Shown piece by piece: positions 56,289 to 64,000 of a stretch of 64,000 nt of DNA (within the stretch, counting starts at the first letter, position 1; each line of letters starts with the position of its first letter). Both the position numbers and the translations under genes were made by a program. The notes under the pieces were generated by a model. The model was not told the DNA's origin, did no database searches, and was given only the letters and a program-made list of their open reading frames with translations. The DNA is from Lysobacter enzymogenes (lineage in GTDB: Bacteria > Pseudomonadota > Gammaproteobacteria > Xanthomonadales > Xanthomonadaceae): the NCBI RefSeq assembly GCF_017355525.1, contig NZ_CP067395.1, positions 2,356,001-2,420,000 of the forward strand. Reading direction: 5' to 3'.

Positions 56289-57731
56289 TTACGGCGTGGC
56301 GGTGCGCGCCGCCTGCACCGCCGCGGCCGCGTCGACCAGACCGGCGCCGCAACCGCCCGAGCAGTTCTTGGCGGCGATCGGCCGCGCCGTGCTCTTGAGG
56401 ATCTGCTCGACCTTGTCCGGCGACAGCTTCGCCGGCGCCGCGGCCTGGATCAGCGCGGCGATGCCGGCGACGTGCGGCGATGCCATCGAGGTGCCGGCCA
56501 ACGGGCCGTACTTGTTGCCGGCCACGGTCGAGATGACGCCATCGGTCGCGCTCGGCCCCAGCAGGCTGTTTTCGCCGCCCGGCGCGGTCACGTCGATGGT
56601 CGCGCCGAAGTTGGAGTACGAGGCGCGCTTGCCGCTCTTGTTGGTCGCCGCGACGCTGATCGCGCCGTCGCAGCTGGCCGGCGAGTAGTTGGCGACGTCC
56701 TTGTTGCTGTTGCCCGCGGCGACGACCACGACCGTGCCGTTGGCCCGCGCCTCGGCGATGGCGGCCTGATAGGCCGGCATGGCGCTGCAAGGCTTGCCGT
56801 TGCCGAGCGAAAGATTCATCACATCGGCGCGATTGGGATTGGCGGGGACGCCGGAAACGCTGCCGCCGGAAGCCCACACGATCGCGTCGGCCACGTTCGA
56901 GCTCATGCTGGAACCGCCCTTGCCGGAAACGCGCAGCGGCAGGAGCTTGGCGTTGTACGCCACGCCAAGGCCGCCCTTGGCGTTGTTGCCCACGGCCGCG
57001 ACGGTGCCGGCGACATGCGAGCCGTGCCCGTTCTTGGTCGAGTCCTCGGGATCGGGGTCGCGTGCGTCGCCGTCGCCGGACGCGCCGCAATCAGGGTCTT
57101 TGCCGGCGTCGACGCATTGCTGTCCGTAACCGGTCGCGGTGTCGATGAAGTCGTAGCCCGGCAGCAAATTGGCGGCGAGGTCCGTATGCGTGGCGTAGAT
57201 TCCCGAATCGATCACCGCGACCACGATGCCGCTGCCGGTGCTCATGCTCCACGCGCTCGGCGCGCGGATGCCCGCGGCGCTATCGGCGTAATGCCACTGC
57301 TTGCTGAGGTCGGGATCGTTCGGCACCGCGAACTCGGTCTGCAGTTCGTCGATCTGGACGAACGCGACGTTGGGGTCGGCCGCGATCTGGCGCATCAGGG
57401 TTTCGGTCTGGCCGCGGTCGAGCGCGGCGTCGGTGGCGACGACGCGGGCGCCGCTGAGGATCATCGCCCGCACCGGCTTCAGCCCGAGGCCTTGCTTGAG
57501 CGAGGCCGGCAGCGCCGCGCGCGACGCGGCGGCGTTCAGCGAGGAGCGCAGGTTCTGCGGCGCCTGGGTCGGCGCGCTGCCCGGCACGTAGCCGACGATG
57601 AAACGGCTGTAGTGGCCGTTCGGCTTCAGGTTGTCGAGGTACACCTGGCCGGCCATCGCCGGCGCGGCGGCGCACAGGACGAGCGAGGTGGCGACAGCGA
57701 GCGCAAGCGCGCGGCGGGGCGAAGACTTCAT
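56289..57731 (-). CDS. Secreted S8 subtilase 1 (no C-terminal accessory domain)
   Basis: This 480-residue protein starts at the ATG at 57731, which has AGGGA about 9 bp upstream. The ATG at 57740 is an alternative. Signal peptide: RRALALAVATSLVLCAAAPA. An I9-type propeptide (about 40-130) has SRFIVGYVPG and MRQIAADPNVAFVQIDEL. The catalytic domain has Asp175 (VIDSGI), His236 (NGHGSHVAGT), Asn341 (AAGNSN) and Ser415 (GTSMASPHVAG). It ends right after the catalytic fold, without PKD or P domain. A perfect CRP/Clp-like palindrome is 171 bp upstream. Confidence 0.95.
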   Translation of the reverse strand: MKSSPRRALALAVATSLVLCAAAPAMAGQVYLDNLKPNGHYSRFIVGYVPGSAPTQAPQNLRSSLNAAASRAALPASLKQGLGLKPVRAMILSGARVVATDAALDRGQTETLMRQIAADPNVAFVQIDELQTEFAVPNDPDLSKQWHYADSAAGIRAPSAWSMSTGSGIVVAVIDSGIYATHTDLAANLLPGYDFIDTATGYGQQCVDAGKDPDCGASGDGDARDPDPEDSTKNGHGSHVAGTVAAVGNNAKGGLGVAYNAKLLPLRVSGKGGSSMSSNVADAIVWASGGSVSGVPANPNRADVMNLSLGNGKPCSAMPAYQAAIAEARANGTVVVVAAGNSNKDVANYSPASCDGAISVAATNKSGKRASYSNFGATIDVTAPGGENSLLGPSATDGVISTVAGNKYGPLAGTSMASPHVAGIAALIQAAAPAKLSPDKVEQILKSTARPIAAKNCSGGCGAGLVDAAAAVQAARTATP

Positions 57732-57901
57732 GGATCGCATTCCCTAGATTGATTGAATCGGTGGTGTCGGCATTCGGCACCGCGTCCGCGGGGACCGCTG
57801 TGCGCTCTCGGGCGGGCCCGCGATACGCGCGGCCCGATCACAGACTGGCGCGGCGATGCGGTTGCGCGGCCGCGAAAGGGTCGCGCACGCCCCGAAAAAT
57901 C

Positions 57902-57915
57902 GTGACGGACATCAC
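57902..57915. promoter_or_regulatory. Candidate CRP/Clp-like binding site (perfect GTGA-N6-TCAC)
   Basis: The sequence GTGACGGACATCAC is a perfect inverted repeat of the CRP half-site. It lies 171 bp upstream of the subtilase 1 start. Clp of xanthomonads recognises TGTGA-N6-TCACA-like sites, so protease control by Clp is plausible. Confidence 0.5.
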
Positions 57916-57983
57916 GCTGAATTTCTTTTAAGACTCGTCCTACCGCGCGAATGCCTGGGTCGCCCCCGACGCTGCGCGCAACG

Positions 57984-58010
57984 AAAAACCCCGGCGCGGG
58001 CCGGGGTTTT
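57984..58010 (-). terminator. Terminator downstream of propeptide-like lipoprotein
   Basis: The arms CCCCGGC and GCCGGGG have a 4-nt loop, with AAAAA on one side and TTTT on the other, so it can work in both directions. Confidence 0.85.
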
Positions 58011-58131
58011 CGACTGCCGCAACGCGGCGCGGCGCGGCGATGGGGCGGGCGGCCGCTGTGGCTGCGGGCCGCGCCTTTGAGGCCGAGGTTCGCGGCGGCT
58101 CAGGCCGGACCCGCGCGCCGGCGCCCGCGCC

Positions 58132-58668
58132 TTACTTATCCACCGCCTCGGGCTGGCGGATGATCGGCCCGAGCGAGATGTGGTTGTCCGGCTCGATGAA
58201 CTGCACGTCCGGATCGGCGGCGAACGCGTTCATCAGCGCCACCGCCTCGCCGCGGCTCAGCGCCGGGCTGACGCTGAACACGTCGGCGTTGATGCCCATG
58301 CGGTGCTTCCAGGTCAGCTTGAGCCCGCTCTTGCCGGCCTGCGCGGCGGTGCGGTCCAGGCGCGGCTGCACCGCGCCTTGTTGCTTCAGCGGCTGCGAAT
58401 CGTCGCGGTACTTGACGATGAACTGGCCGAACGGGCCGGCGCCGGCGGGTTCGCCGACATGGGCCTTGGGCGCGCCGGGGTCGGCGGAGAGGCGGTCGGA
58501 CGGCATGGGCTTGGGCTCCGGTGCGGAAGGGGCGCCTGCGACCGCAGCCTTCGCGGGCGGCGCGGCGGCCTCGGGCGAGACGTTGCCGGCGGCGCTGCAG
58601 GCGCCGACCGCCAGGCACAACGACGCGGCGGCGGCCGAAAGGACGAGGCGACGGGACGAAGACGGCAT
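58132..58668 (-). CDS. Lipoprotein made of a stand-alone subtilase-type (I9) propeptide domain
   Basis: This 178-residue protein starts MPSSSRRLVLSAAAASLCLA and has a lipobox ending VGAC at Cys24. An Ala/Pro linker spans about 25-72. The rest resembles the propeptides of the neighbouring subtilases: FGQFIVKYRDDSQPL, then LSRGEAVALMNAFAADPDVQ, then FIEPDNHISLGP. It stops just where a catalytic domain would begin. Its own terminator follows and no remnant of a catalytic domain is seen downstream. Such domains inhibit and help fold subtilisins. A membrane-anchored inhibitor or foldase is an inference. A truncated protease gene is the alternative. Confidence 0.8.
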   Translation of the reverse strand: MPSSSRRLVLSAAAASLCLAVGACSAAGNVSPEAAAPPAKAAVAGAPSAPEPKPMPSDRLSADPGAPKAHVGEPAGAGPFGQFIVKYRDDSQPLKQQGAVQPRLDRTAAQAGKSGLKLTWKHRMGINADVFSVSPALSRGEAVALMNAFAADPDVQFIEPDNHISLGPIIRQPEAVDK

Positions 58669-58960
58669 GCGGGCGACTCCTGGCTGCGGAATGGTCTGCA
58701 ACGCGCGGCGAGGCGCGCTGGGGTCGATGTAACGGCGCGCCGGCCGAACCGCGGCTGAAAGCGCGCTGGATTGTCCCACAGCGTTGCGGAGTCCGGCGTT
58801 GGGCGGTCGTTCGCGACGGCTCGCGCGGGCGCGGCGGCGGCGGCGGCGGCATCGCAAGGGCGCCGGAATTTCGGCGCCGGCGGAATGAATGCGCGGCGGC
58901 GATGCCGACGCATGAACGCTCGTCGCTGCGCCTGTGCGGAAAATCCGTTCGCGGCCTGAG

Positions 58961-59030
58961 GTTGTCGATCCTGTTCGCGGAGATATGTTCGCGGCGATCC
59001 TGTTCGCGGAGAGCCTGTTCGCGGCGATCC
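58961..59030. repeat. 15 bp tandem repeat (GATCCTGTTCGCGG type)
   Basis: Four units of GTTCGCGG with variable 6-7 bp linkers are spaced 14-15 bp apart (near 58973, 58987, 59002 and 59017). A looser fifth copy lies at 58947. Confidence 0.75.
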
Positions 59031-59262
59031 GAAGCGAAGGCGCCGGGACTGACGTTCCTCCCGCAACCAAGCCGCGCGCCGCAGCCGGGCTCGCAGTCGC
59101 TGCGCAGTTGCCCGCGGGCCCGAGGTCCCTGCCCCGGCCAAGGCTCGCATCGAAACGGGAGCCCCGCGCAATGGCGTCGCGCGCCGGAGCCGAACTGCCA
59201 CAGCGAAACCGCGCGCCGGCAGCGAAGCTGCCCACGCAACCAAGCCGCTCGTACGCGACAAG

Positions 59263-59280
59263 CCCCGGCCGAAGCCGGGG
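59263..59280 (-). terminator. Terminator-like hairpin downstream of subtilase 2
   Basis: The arms CCCCGGC and GCCGGGG with a TTCG loop on the minus strand are followed only by CTTGTCG. It has the same stem as the other island terminators but a weak T run. Confidence 0.6.
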
Positions 59281-59357
59281 CCCGTCTACGGCCGCCGCGG
59301 TCCGCACGGGCGCCGCGCGCACGATCGCCGGCGCGCGCGGCGCTGCCGCGAGGCGGC

Positions 59358-60791
59358 TTACTTCGTCGCCGCCGCCACGGCCGCCGCCGCGTCGATGATG
59401 CCGGTGCCGCAGCCCTTCGGGCACTTGTTGCTGGCGATCGGCCGCGCGGTGCTCTTGAGCAGTTGCTTGACCTGCGCCGGCGTCTTCGACGGCGCCACCG
59501 ACAGGATCAGCGCCGCGGCGCCGGCCACGTGCGGCGCGGCCATCGAGGTGCCCTGGTAGTACGCATAGCCGTTGTTGCCGACGGTGGACAGCACGCCGTT
59601 GGCATCGCCGGCATACAGGGTGGTGCCGCCCGGCGCGGCGAGGTCCATGCTCTGGCCCCAGTTCGAATACGAGGCGCGCGCGCCGCTCTTGTTGCTGGCG
59701 GCGACACGGATCACGCCGTTGCAGCTGGCCGGGGTGAAGCCGGCGACGTCGACGTTGCTGTTGCCGGACGCGACCACCACGGTCGAACCGTTGGCGACGG
59801 CGGTGTCGATCGCCGCCTGCCACGCCGGCGTGTCGCTGCACGGCGCCGCGCCGCCGAGCGAGAGGTTGATGACCTCGGCCGGATTGGGATTGGCCGGAAC
59901 CCCGGCGACGCTGCCGCCGGAGGCCCACACCACCGCGTCGGCGATGTCCGAATCGCCGCCGAAGCCCTGGTTGCCGAGCGCCCGGATCGGCACGATGCGC
60001 GCGTTCGGCGCCACGCCGGCGACGCCGATGCCGTTGTTGGTCACCGCGGCGACCGTGCCGGCGACATGGGTGCCGTGCAGGATGCCGGACACGTCGTTGG
60101 GATTGGCGTCGCGGCCGTCGCCGTCGTCGGACTTGCCGCAGCCGGGGTTGGCGCCGGCGTCGCGGCACTCGGCGTCGGAAAAGCCGGTGGTCGAGGAAAT
60201 CATGTCGTAGCCCGGCAGCAGGTTGGCGTTGAGGTCGGTATGCGACACCACGCCGCTGTCGACCACCGCGACCACCACGCCGCTGCCGGTGCTGGCGTTC
60301 CACGCGGTCGGCAGGCGGATGCCGACGGCGCTGTCGGCGTAATGCCATTGCTTGGAGAAGTTCGGGTCGTTCGCCGTCGCCTGCACGCGGCTGATGCCGT
60401 CGCGCTGGACGAACTCGACGTTCGGATCGGCGGCGATGCGCCGCATCAACGCCGCGGCCTCGGCGCGGCTGAGGTCGGCGTCGGACTGGATCACGCGGCC
60501 GCCGGGCATCAGCATCTGGCGCAACGGGCGCAGCTGGATGCGCCGGCTCGTCGACGCCGCCGGCTTCGCGCCCGCGGCCGCCCGCTCCAGCACCTGCGCC
60601 ATCGCCTTCGGATCGGCGGCCGGCACGCTGCCGCTGCGCAGCTTGACGATGAAGCGGCTGTTGCCGTGGTCGAGAAGATTGCCGAGGTAGACCTGGCCGG
60701 CGAACGCCGGCGCGGCGAGGCCGGCCAGGGCCAGCGCGGTGGCGGCGGCGAGCAGGGTCTTGCCGGTCGTACGGTGGGTGAAGCTGGGCAT
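59358..60791 (-). CDS. Secreted S8 subtilase 2 (no C-terminal accessory domain)
   Basis: This 477-residue protein starts at the ATG at 60791 (MPSFTHRTTGKTLLAAATAL) with AGGAGC 8 bp upstream. The signal ends near APAFAG. The I9-type propeptide has SRFIVKLRSGS and MRRIAADPNVEFVQRDGI. The catalytic residues are Asp178 (VVDSGV), His239 (LHGTHVAGT), Asn344 (ASGNSN) and Ser416 (GTSMAAPHVAG). The catalytic domain is very close to subtilase 3 (shared NDPxFSKQWHYADSAVGIR), but it ends at DAAAAVAAATK and has no PKD-P tail. Confidence 0.95.
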   Translation of the reverse strand: MPSFTHRTTGKTLLAAATALALAGLAAPAFAGQVYLGNLLDHGNSRFIVKLRSGSVPAADPKAMAQVLERAAAGAKPAASTSRRIQLRPLRQMLMPGGRVIQSDADLSRAEAAALMRRIAADPNVEFVQRDGISRVQATANDPNFSKQWHYADSAVGIRLPTAWNASTGSGVVVAVVDSGVVSHTDLNANLLPGYDMISSTTGFSDAECRDAGANPGCGKSDDGDGRDANPNDVSGILHGTHVAGTVAAVTNNGIGVAGVAPNARIVPIRALGNQGFGGDSDIADAVVWASGGSVAGVPANPNPAEVINLSLGGAAPCSDTPAWQAAIDTAVANGSTVVVASGNSNVDVAGFTPASCNGVIRVAASNKSGARASYSNWGQSMDLAAPGGTTLYAGDANGVLSTVGNNGYAYYQGTSMAAPHVAGAAALILSVAPSKTPAQVKQLLKSTARPIASNKCPKGCGTGIIDAAAAVAAATK

Positions 60792-61054
60792 CGTCGAGCG
60801 CTCCTGAAGGGGTTGCGAATGCGGCGCGCGGACGCCGCGCCGGTTACGCGGCGCGGCGGCGCATGGCGTGGGCAGACCGCGAAGGACAGGTCCGGCGTCG
60901 ATGGTTGCGGACAGTGGAGCGCGGCGGCGCAGCCGAACGGGCGCGCCGGCCGCGTCGGAACGCAAACCCGGTCGCAATCGGATCGAATTCGGACGAGTCC
61001 TAGAAAGGCTCCCGTACGCAGGCGCCCGGCCAGATCGATAACGCGGCGGCTCCC

Positions 61055-61196
61055 TGTAGGAGCGGCGCGAGCCGCGACCGCGGTACCGCGCCTACGACGT
61101 CAGCAACCATCGAGCGCGGCGCTCGACGCCGCCGCGGGCTGCGGCCGGCTGCGTCGTATGTGCGGTGGCGCGGTCGCGGCTTGCGCCGCTCCTACA
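61055..61196. repeat. REPIN, long class (142 bp)
   Basis: The left arm is TGTAGGAGCGGCGCGAGCCG. The right arm carries the GCTTGCGCC variant. The core has CCATCGAGCGCGGCGCTCGA and is in the opposite orientation to the core at 51188. Confidence 0.9.
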
Positions 61197-61230
61197 GGGG
61201 GCGACCGAAGGATTCGCGGATGAGCGGAAC

Positions 61231-61258
61231 CGCAAAAAAAAACCCGGCCGAAGCCGGG
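61231..61258 (-). terminator. Terminator of subtilase 3
   Basis: On the minus strand the arms CCCGGC and GCCGGG with a TTCG loop are followed by nine T residues. It lies 47 bp past the stop. Confidence 0.93.
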
Positions 61259-61304
61259 GCTGGGTCGCATCGCTGAGCGCGGCCCGAAGGCCGCGCGGCG
61301 GCGA

Positions 61305-63359
61305 TCAGAAGGTGATGCTCCAGTTGTTGATGTAGCCCGTGTCCACCGACGCGCGGTCGGCCGCACGCAGCTTCCAGGTGCCGTTCAAGGCTTCGCTCGA
61401 CAGGTTCACCGTGTAGGTCTTCTTGATGTTGTCGGTGCCCGAGCCGGTACGGTTGTGCAGGTTGTAGACCGAACCGTCCGGCGCGATCAGATCGACGATC
61501 AAATCGCCCTGATACGTGTGGACGATGTCGACCGCGACCTGGGTGTTGCTCGGCGCGTTGCCGGTGCGGCCGCTGACGCTGATCGAGCTGGTCGCGCCGG
61601 TGGCGTTGTTGTCCGGGATGTTGACGTCGGCACCGTTGCTGTAGGTCTGCACGCCGCTGCTGCCGACCGTGACCGTGGCGGTCTTGGTGTTGGTCGCGCC
61701 GGCGTTGTCGGTGACGGTCAGGGTGACGGTGTAGCTGCCCGCCGCGCTGTAGGTCTTGCTCGGATTGGTCGCGGTGGAGGTCGTGCCGTCGCCGAAGTTC
61801 CAGCTGCGCGAGGCGATGCTGCCGTCGCTGTCGGTCGAGCTGTCGGTGAAGCTCACCGTCAGCCCGCTCGCCGACGAGCTGAAGTTCGCCACCGGCGCCT
61901 GGTTGCCCGGCGTGCCGCCGGCCGCAGCGACCGCCGCGGCGGCGTCGACCAGGCCCGAACCGCAGCCGCCGGAGCACTTGTTCGCCGCGATCGGGCGCGC
62001 GGTGCTCTGCAGGATCTGCAGGATCTGCGCCGGCGTGCGCGGGCTCGGCGCCGCGGCCTGGATCAGCGCGGCGATGCCGGCGACGTGCGGCGACGCCATC
62101 GAGGTGCCGGCCATCGGGCCGTAGGCGTTGCCGCTGACGGTCGAGATGATGCCCTCGGTCGAGCTCGGTCCGAAGATGCCGTTCTCGCCGCCGGGCGCGG
62201 TGACGTGGATGGTCGCGCCGTAGTTCGAGTACGACGCGCGCGAGCCGGCCTTGTTGCTGGCGGCGACGCGGATCACGCCGTTGCAGCTGGCCGGAGTGAA
62301 GCCGGCGACGTCGACGTTGTCGTTGCCCGCGGCGACCACCACGGTCGAACCGTTGGCGATGGCCGTGTCGATCGCCGCCTGCCACGCCGGCGTGTCGCTG
62401 CACGGCGCCGGGCCGCCGAGCGAGAGGTTGATGATCTCGGCCGGATTGGCGTTGGCCGGAACCCCGGCGACGGTGCCGCCGGAGGCCCACACCACCGCGT
62501 CGGCGATGTCGGAATCCGAACCGAAGCCCTGGTTGCCGAGCGCGCGCACCGGCACCACCTTGGCGTTGTAGGCCACGCCGGCGCCGCCGGCGCCGTTGTT
62601 GGTCACCGCCGCGATCGTGCCGGCGACGTGGGTGCCGTGGACGATGTTCGACGAATCGTTCGGGTTCGAATCGCGGCCGTCGCCGTCGTCGGACTTGCCG
62701 CAGCCCGGGCTGGCGCCGGCGTCGCGGCACTCGGCGTCGGAGAAGCCGGTGGTCGACGAAATCATGTCGTAGCCCGGCAGGATGTTGGCGTTGAGGTCGG
62801 TGTGCGACAGGATGCCGCTGTCGACCACCGCGACCACGATGCCGGTGCCGGTGCTGCTGTTCCACGCGGTCGGCGCGCGGATGCCGACGGCGCTGTCGGC
62901 GTAGTGCCACTGCTTGCTGAAGCTGGGATCGTTCGGGGTCGCGAACGCGTGGCGGATGCCGTCGACCTGGACGAACTGCACGTTCGGATCCGCGGCGATC
63001 TGGCGCATCAGCGCGGCGGCTTCGTCGCGGCCGAGCGCGCGATCGGAGGCGATCACGCTGGCGCCGGGCACCAGCATGCGCCGCACCTGATGCACGCCGA
63101 AGCGCGCGCCCTTGGACGCGGCCGGCAGCGCGAGCTTCGCCGCGGCGGCGTCGAGCGAGCGCGTCAACGCCGCGCCGCCGCTGGCGGCGGCGCTGTCGTT
63201 CTTGTACTTGACGATGAAGCGGCTGTAGCTGCCGCCGGCCTTGAGCGCGCCCAGGTGGGCGTCGCCGGCGAACGACGGCGCGGCCAGCGCGGTCAGCGCG
63301 AGCGCGGTGGCGGCGGCGAGCAGATGCGGACGGTGGCCGCGGACGGAACGCAACGACAT
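61305..63359 (-). CDS. Secreted S8 subtilase 3 with PKD and P domains
   Basis: This 684-residue protein starts MSLRSVRGHRPHLLAAATAL with GAGGGG upstream of the ATG. The I9-type propeptide (about 45-135) has YSRFIVKYKNDS and MRQIAADPNVQFVQVDGI. The catalytic residues are Asp180, His241, Asn346 and Ser420 (GTSMASPHVAG). A PKD domain (about 480-560) and a P domain end in WSITF. From [12 protein letters not shown] to the end (about 204 residues) it differs from lysyl endopeptidase 2 at only about four positions. A weak CRP-like site lies 185 bp upstream. Confidence 0.96.
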   Translation of the reverse strand: MSLRSVRGHRPHLLAAATALALTALAAPSFAGDAHLGALKAGGSYSRFIVKYKNDSAAASGGAALTRSLDAAAAKLALPAASKGARFGVHQVRRMLVPGASVIASDRALGRDEAAALMRQIAADPNVQFVQVDGIRHAFATPNDPSFSKQWHYADSAVGIRAPTAWNSSTGTGIVVAVVDSGILSHTDLNANILPGYDMISSTTGFSDAECRDAGASPGCGKSDDGDGRDSNPNDSSNIVHGTHVAGTIAAVTNNGAGGAGVAYNAKVVPVRALGNQGFGSDSDIADAVVWASGGTVAGVPANANPAEIINLSLGGPAPCSDTPAWQAAIDTAIANGSTVVVAAGNDNVDVAGFTPASCNGVIRVAASNKAGSRASYSNYGATIHVTAPGGENGIFGPSSTEGIISTVSGNAYGPMAGTSMASPHVAGIAALIQAAAPSPRTPAQILQILQSTARPIAANKCSGGCGSGLVDAAAAVAAAGGTPGNQAPVANFSSSASGLTVSFTDSSTDSDGSIASRSWNFGDGTTSTATNPSKTYSAAGSYTVTLTVTDNAGATNTKTATVTVGSSGVQTYSNGADVNIPDNNATGATSSISVSGRTGNAPSNTQVAVDIVHTYQGDLIVDLIAPDGSVYNLHNRTGSGTDNIKKTYTVNLSSEALNGTWKLRAADRASVDTGYINNWSITF

Positions 63360-63543
63360 GGTGTACCCCTCGAAAGTAAGCGCCGCGATGCGGCGAAAGG
63401 AACGTTCCGGCGCGCGGATGTGGCGGGGCCGGGGGACGCGGGAACGTCGTCAAGGGCGCGCGTGGGGTCGCGCCTGGGAGCACACGCTAGTGGTTGCGGT
63501 GGCATGCGAACAGGTGTTGCAAGCGTCAATTGAGTGCGTAGGT

Positions 63544-63557
63544 TCGATGTCAATCAC
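63544..63557. promoter_or_regulatory. Weak CRP/Clp-like site
   Basis: The minus strand reads GTGATTGACATCGA, with one perfect half-site and one half-site with two mismatches. It lies 185 bp upstream of the subtilase 3 start, the same distance range as the better sites. The embedded TTGACA could instead be a -35 box. Confidence 0.25.
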
Positions 63558-63640
63558 AGTCCGCGCATCGGTAATGAAGCGTTCGTGCGCCGGCGCATTC
63601 GCGTGCTGTTCTCGCCTTTTTCCCGGCGCATCGTTTTCCC

Positions 63641-63784
63641 TGTAGGAACGGCGCGAGCCGCGACCGCGACACCGCAAAAACGGCGCCTGCAACCTATGCA
63701 CGCATCGTCTTGCGGCTGCGTCGCACGAACGCGGTTTGCGCCGGACGCCGCGTTGTCGCGGTCGCGGCTCGCGCCGCTCCTACA
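63641..63784. repeat. REPIN, long class (144 bp)
   Basis: The TGTAGGAACGGCGCGAGCCG left arm (one change) and the perfect right arm enclose a core containing CCTGCAACCTATGCACGCAT. Confidence 0.9.
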
Positions 63785-63804
63785 GGGAGCAACGAGCATC
63801 GCGA

Positions 63805-63833
63805 ACGAAAAAGCCCCGGCCGAAGCCGGGGCT
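63805..63833 (-). terminator. Terminator of the last protease gene
   Basis: On the minus strand the arms AGCCCCGGC and GCCGGGGCT with a TTCG loop run into TTTTTCG. It lies 45 bp past the stop. Confidence 0.92.
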
Positions 63834-63877
63834 TTGCGGTGCATCGGCTATCGCGGCCATCGCCGGCCGCGACGCGA

Positions 63878-64000
63878 TCAGAACGTCACGGTCCAGCTGT
63901 TGATGTAGCCGGTGTCGACCGACGCGCGATCCGCCGCGCGCAGCTTCCAGGTGCCGTTGAGCGCTTCGCTCGACAGGTTCACGGTGTAGGTCTGGTTGAT
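63878..64000 (-). CDS. Partial gene: C-terminus of a P-domain protein, probably another secreted protease
   Basis: Forty codons and a TGA stop are visible. They encode a P-domain end with [20 protein letters not shown] and a final SWTVTF. It is closest to the tails of lysyl endopeptidase 2 and subtilase 3. The catalytic part lies beyond the window, so the enzyme class is unknown. It is preceded by the usual long REPIN and terminator. Confidence 0.85.
   Translation of the reverse strand: MNQTYTVNLSSEALNGTWKLRAADRASVDTGYINSWTVTF

Larger units (their letters stand above)
57732..58131. other. Intergenic region subtilase 1-propeptide gene
   Basis: This 400 bp region has no gene. It contains the CRP/Clp-like palindrome at 57902-57915, an AT-richer stretch near 57917-57945 that could be the subtilase 1 promoter, and the terminator of the propeptide-like gene. 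Confidence 0.5.
58669..59357. other. Intergenic region propeptide gene-subtilase 2
   Basis: This 689 bp region has no supported gene. It contains a short 15 bp tandem repeat and the terminator of subtilase 2. The remainder is GC-rich sequence where I see no structure. There is no REPIN. Confidence 0.5.
60792..61304. other. Intergenic region subtilase 2-subtilase 3
   Basis: This 513 bp region has no gene. It holds the upstream region of subtilase 2, a long REPIN and the subtilase 3 terminator. No CRP-like site was seen in front of subtilase 2. Confidence 0.5.
63360..63877. other. Intergenic region subtilase 3-last protease
   Basis: This 518 bp region has no gene. It holds a half-conserved CRP-like site (minus-strand GTGA-TTGACA-TCGA at 63544-63557), a long REPIN and the terminator of the last gene. 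Confidence 0.5.

Overview
The window is GC-rich chromosomal DNA (about 70% G+C by eye) and most likely comes from Lysobacter or a very close Xanthomonadaceae relative. Three things point there: the gene order tRNA-Tyr/Gly/Thr-tuf-tRNA-Trp-secE-nusG-rplKAJL-rpoB, the order ychF-pth-rplY-prs-tRNA-Gln-ispE-lolB-TPR gene divergent from hemA-prfA, and a large set of secreted proteases that includes two Lys-C type lysyl endopeptidases. No insertion sequence, prophage or CRISPR array was seen.

Positions 1-20,140 hold conserved core genes. From right to left on the minus strand are three tRNAs and EF-Tu, tRNA-Trp, secE, nusG, four ribosomal proteins and the start of rpoB. ychF, pth, rplY, prs, tRNA-Gln, ispE, lolB and a TPR secretory protein follow, also on the minus strand. 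hemA and prfA are divergent on the plus strand. A repeat built from GGGATTCGGG-like arms sits between these genes and has entered the hemA 3' end.

Positions 20,140-36,150 are more variable. They hold a GNAT acetyltransferase, a SPINDLY/OGT-like TPR glycosyltransferase, a heme oxygenase plus a bacteriophytochrome that has no kinase output domain, and a tightly overlapped moaB-HTH-ppk2 run. They also hold small exported or regulatory proteins, a YihY-TlpA-acylphosphatase operon, wrbA-DUF2069, a half-length asparaginase and a lipoprotein. A second repeat family (arms TGTAGGAGCGGCGCGAG) forms paired inverted repeats (REPINs) from here to the window end.

Positions 36,150-64,000 are a secretome island. 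On the minus strand are an M28 aminopeptidase, an M14 carboxypeptidase, two lysyl endopeptidases, a metzincin metalloprotease, three S8 subtilases and the tail of another enzyme. Seven of these nine end in a P/homoB domain that stops in a [WF]-x-x-T-F C-terminus, most with a PKD domain before it. Between two of the subtilases is a lipoprotein that is only a subtilase-type propeptide, a candidate protease inhibitor or chaperone. In the middle, on the plus strand, two paralogous proteins of about 1,000 residues are built almost entirely from RTX calcium-binding repeats. Most enzymes are followed by a near-identical CCCCGGC-tetraloop-GCCGGGG terminator, and tandem members are separated by long (about 142 bp) REPINs. 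Several share a CRP/Clp-like site about 170-230 bp upstream of the start. Together this looks like a protease array that grew by duplication and by swapping of C-terminal modules.
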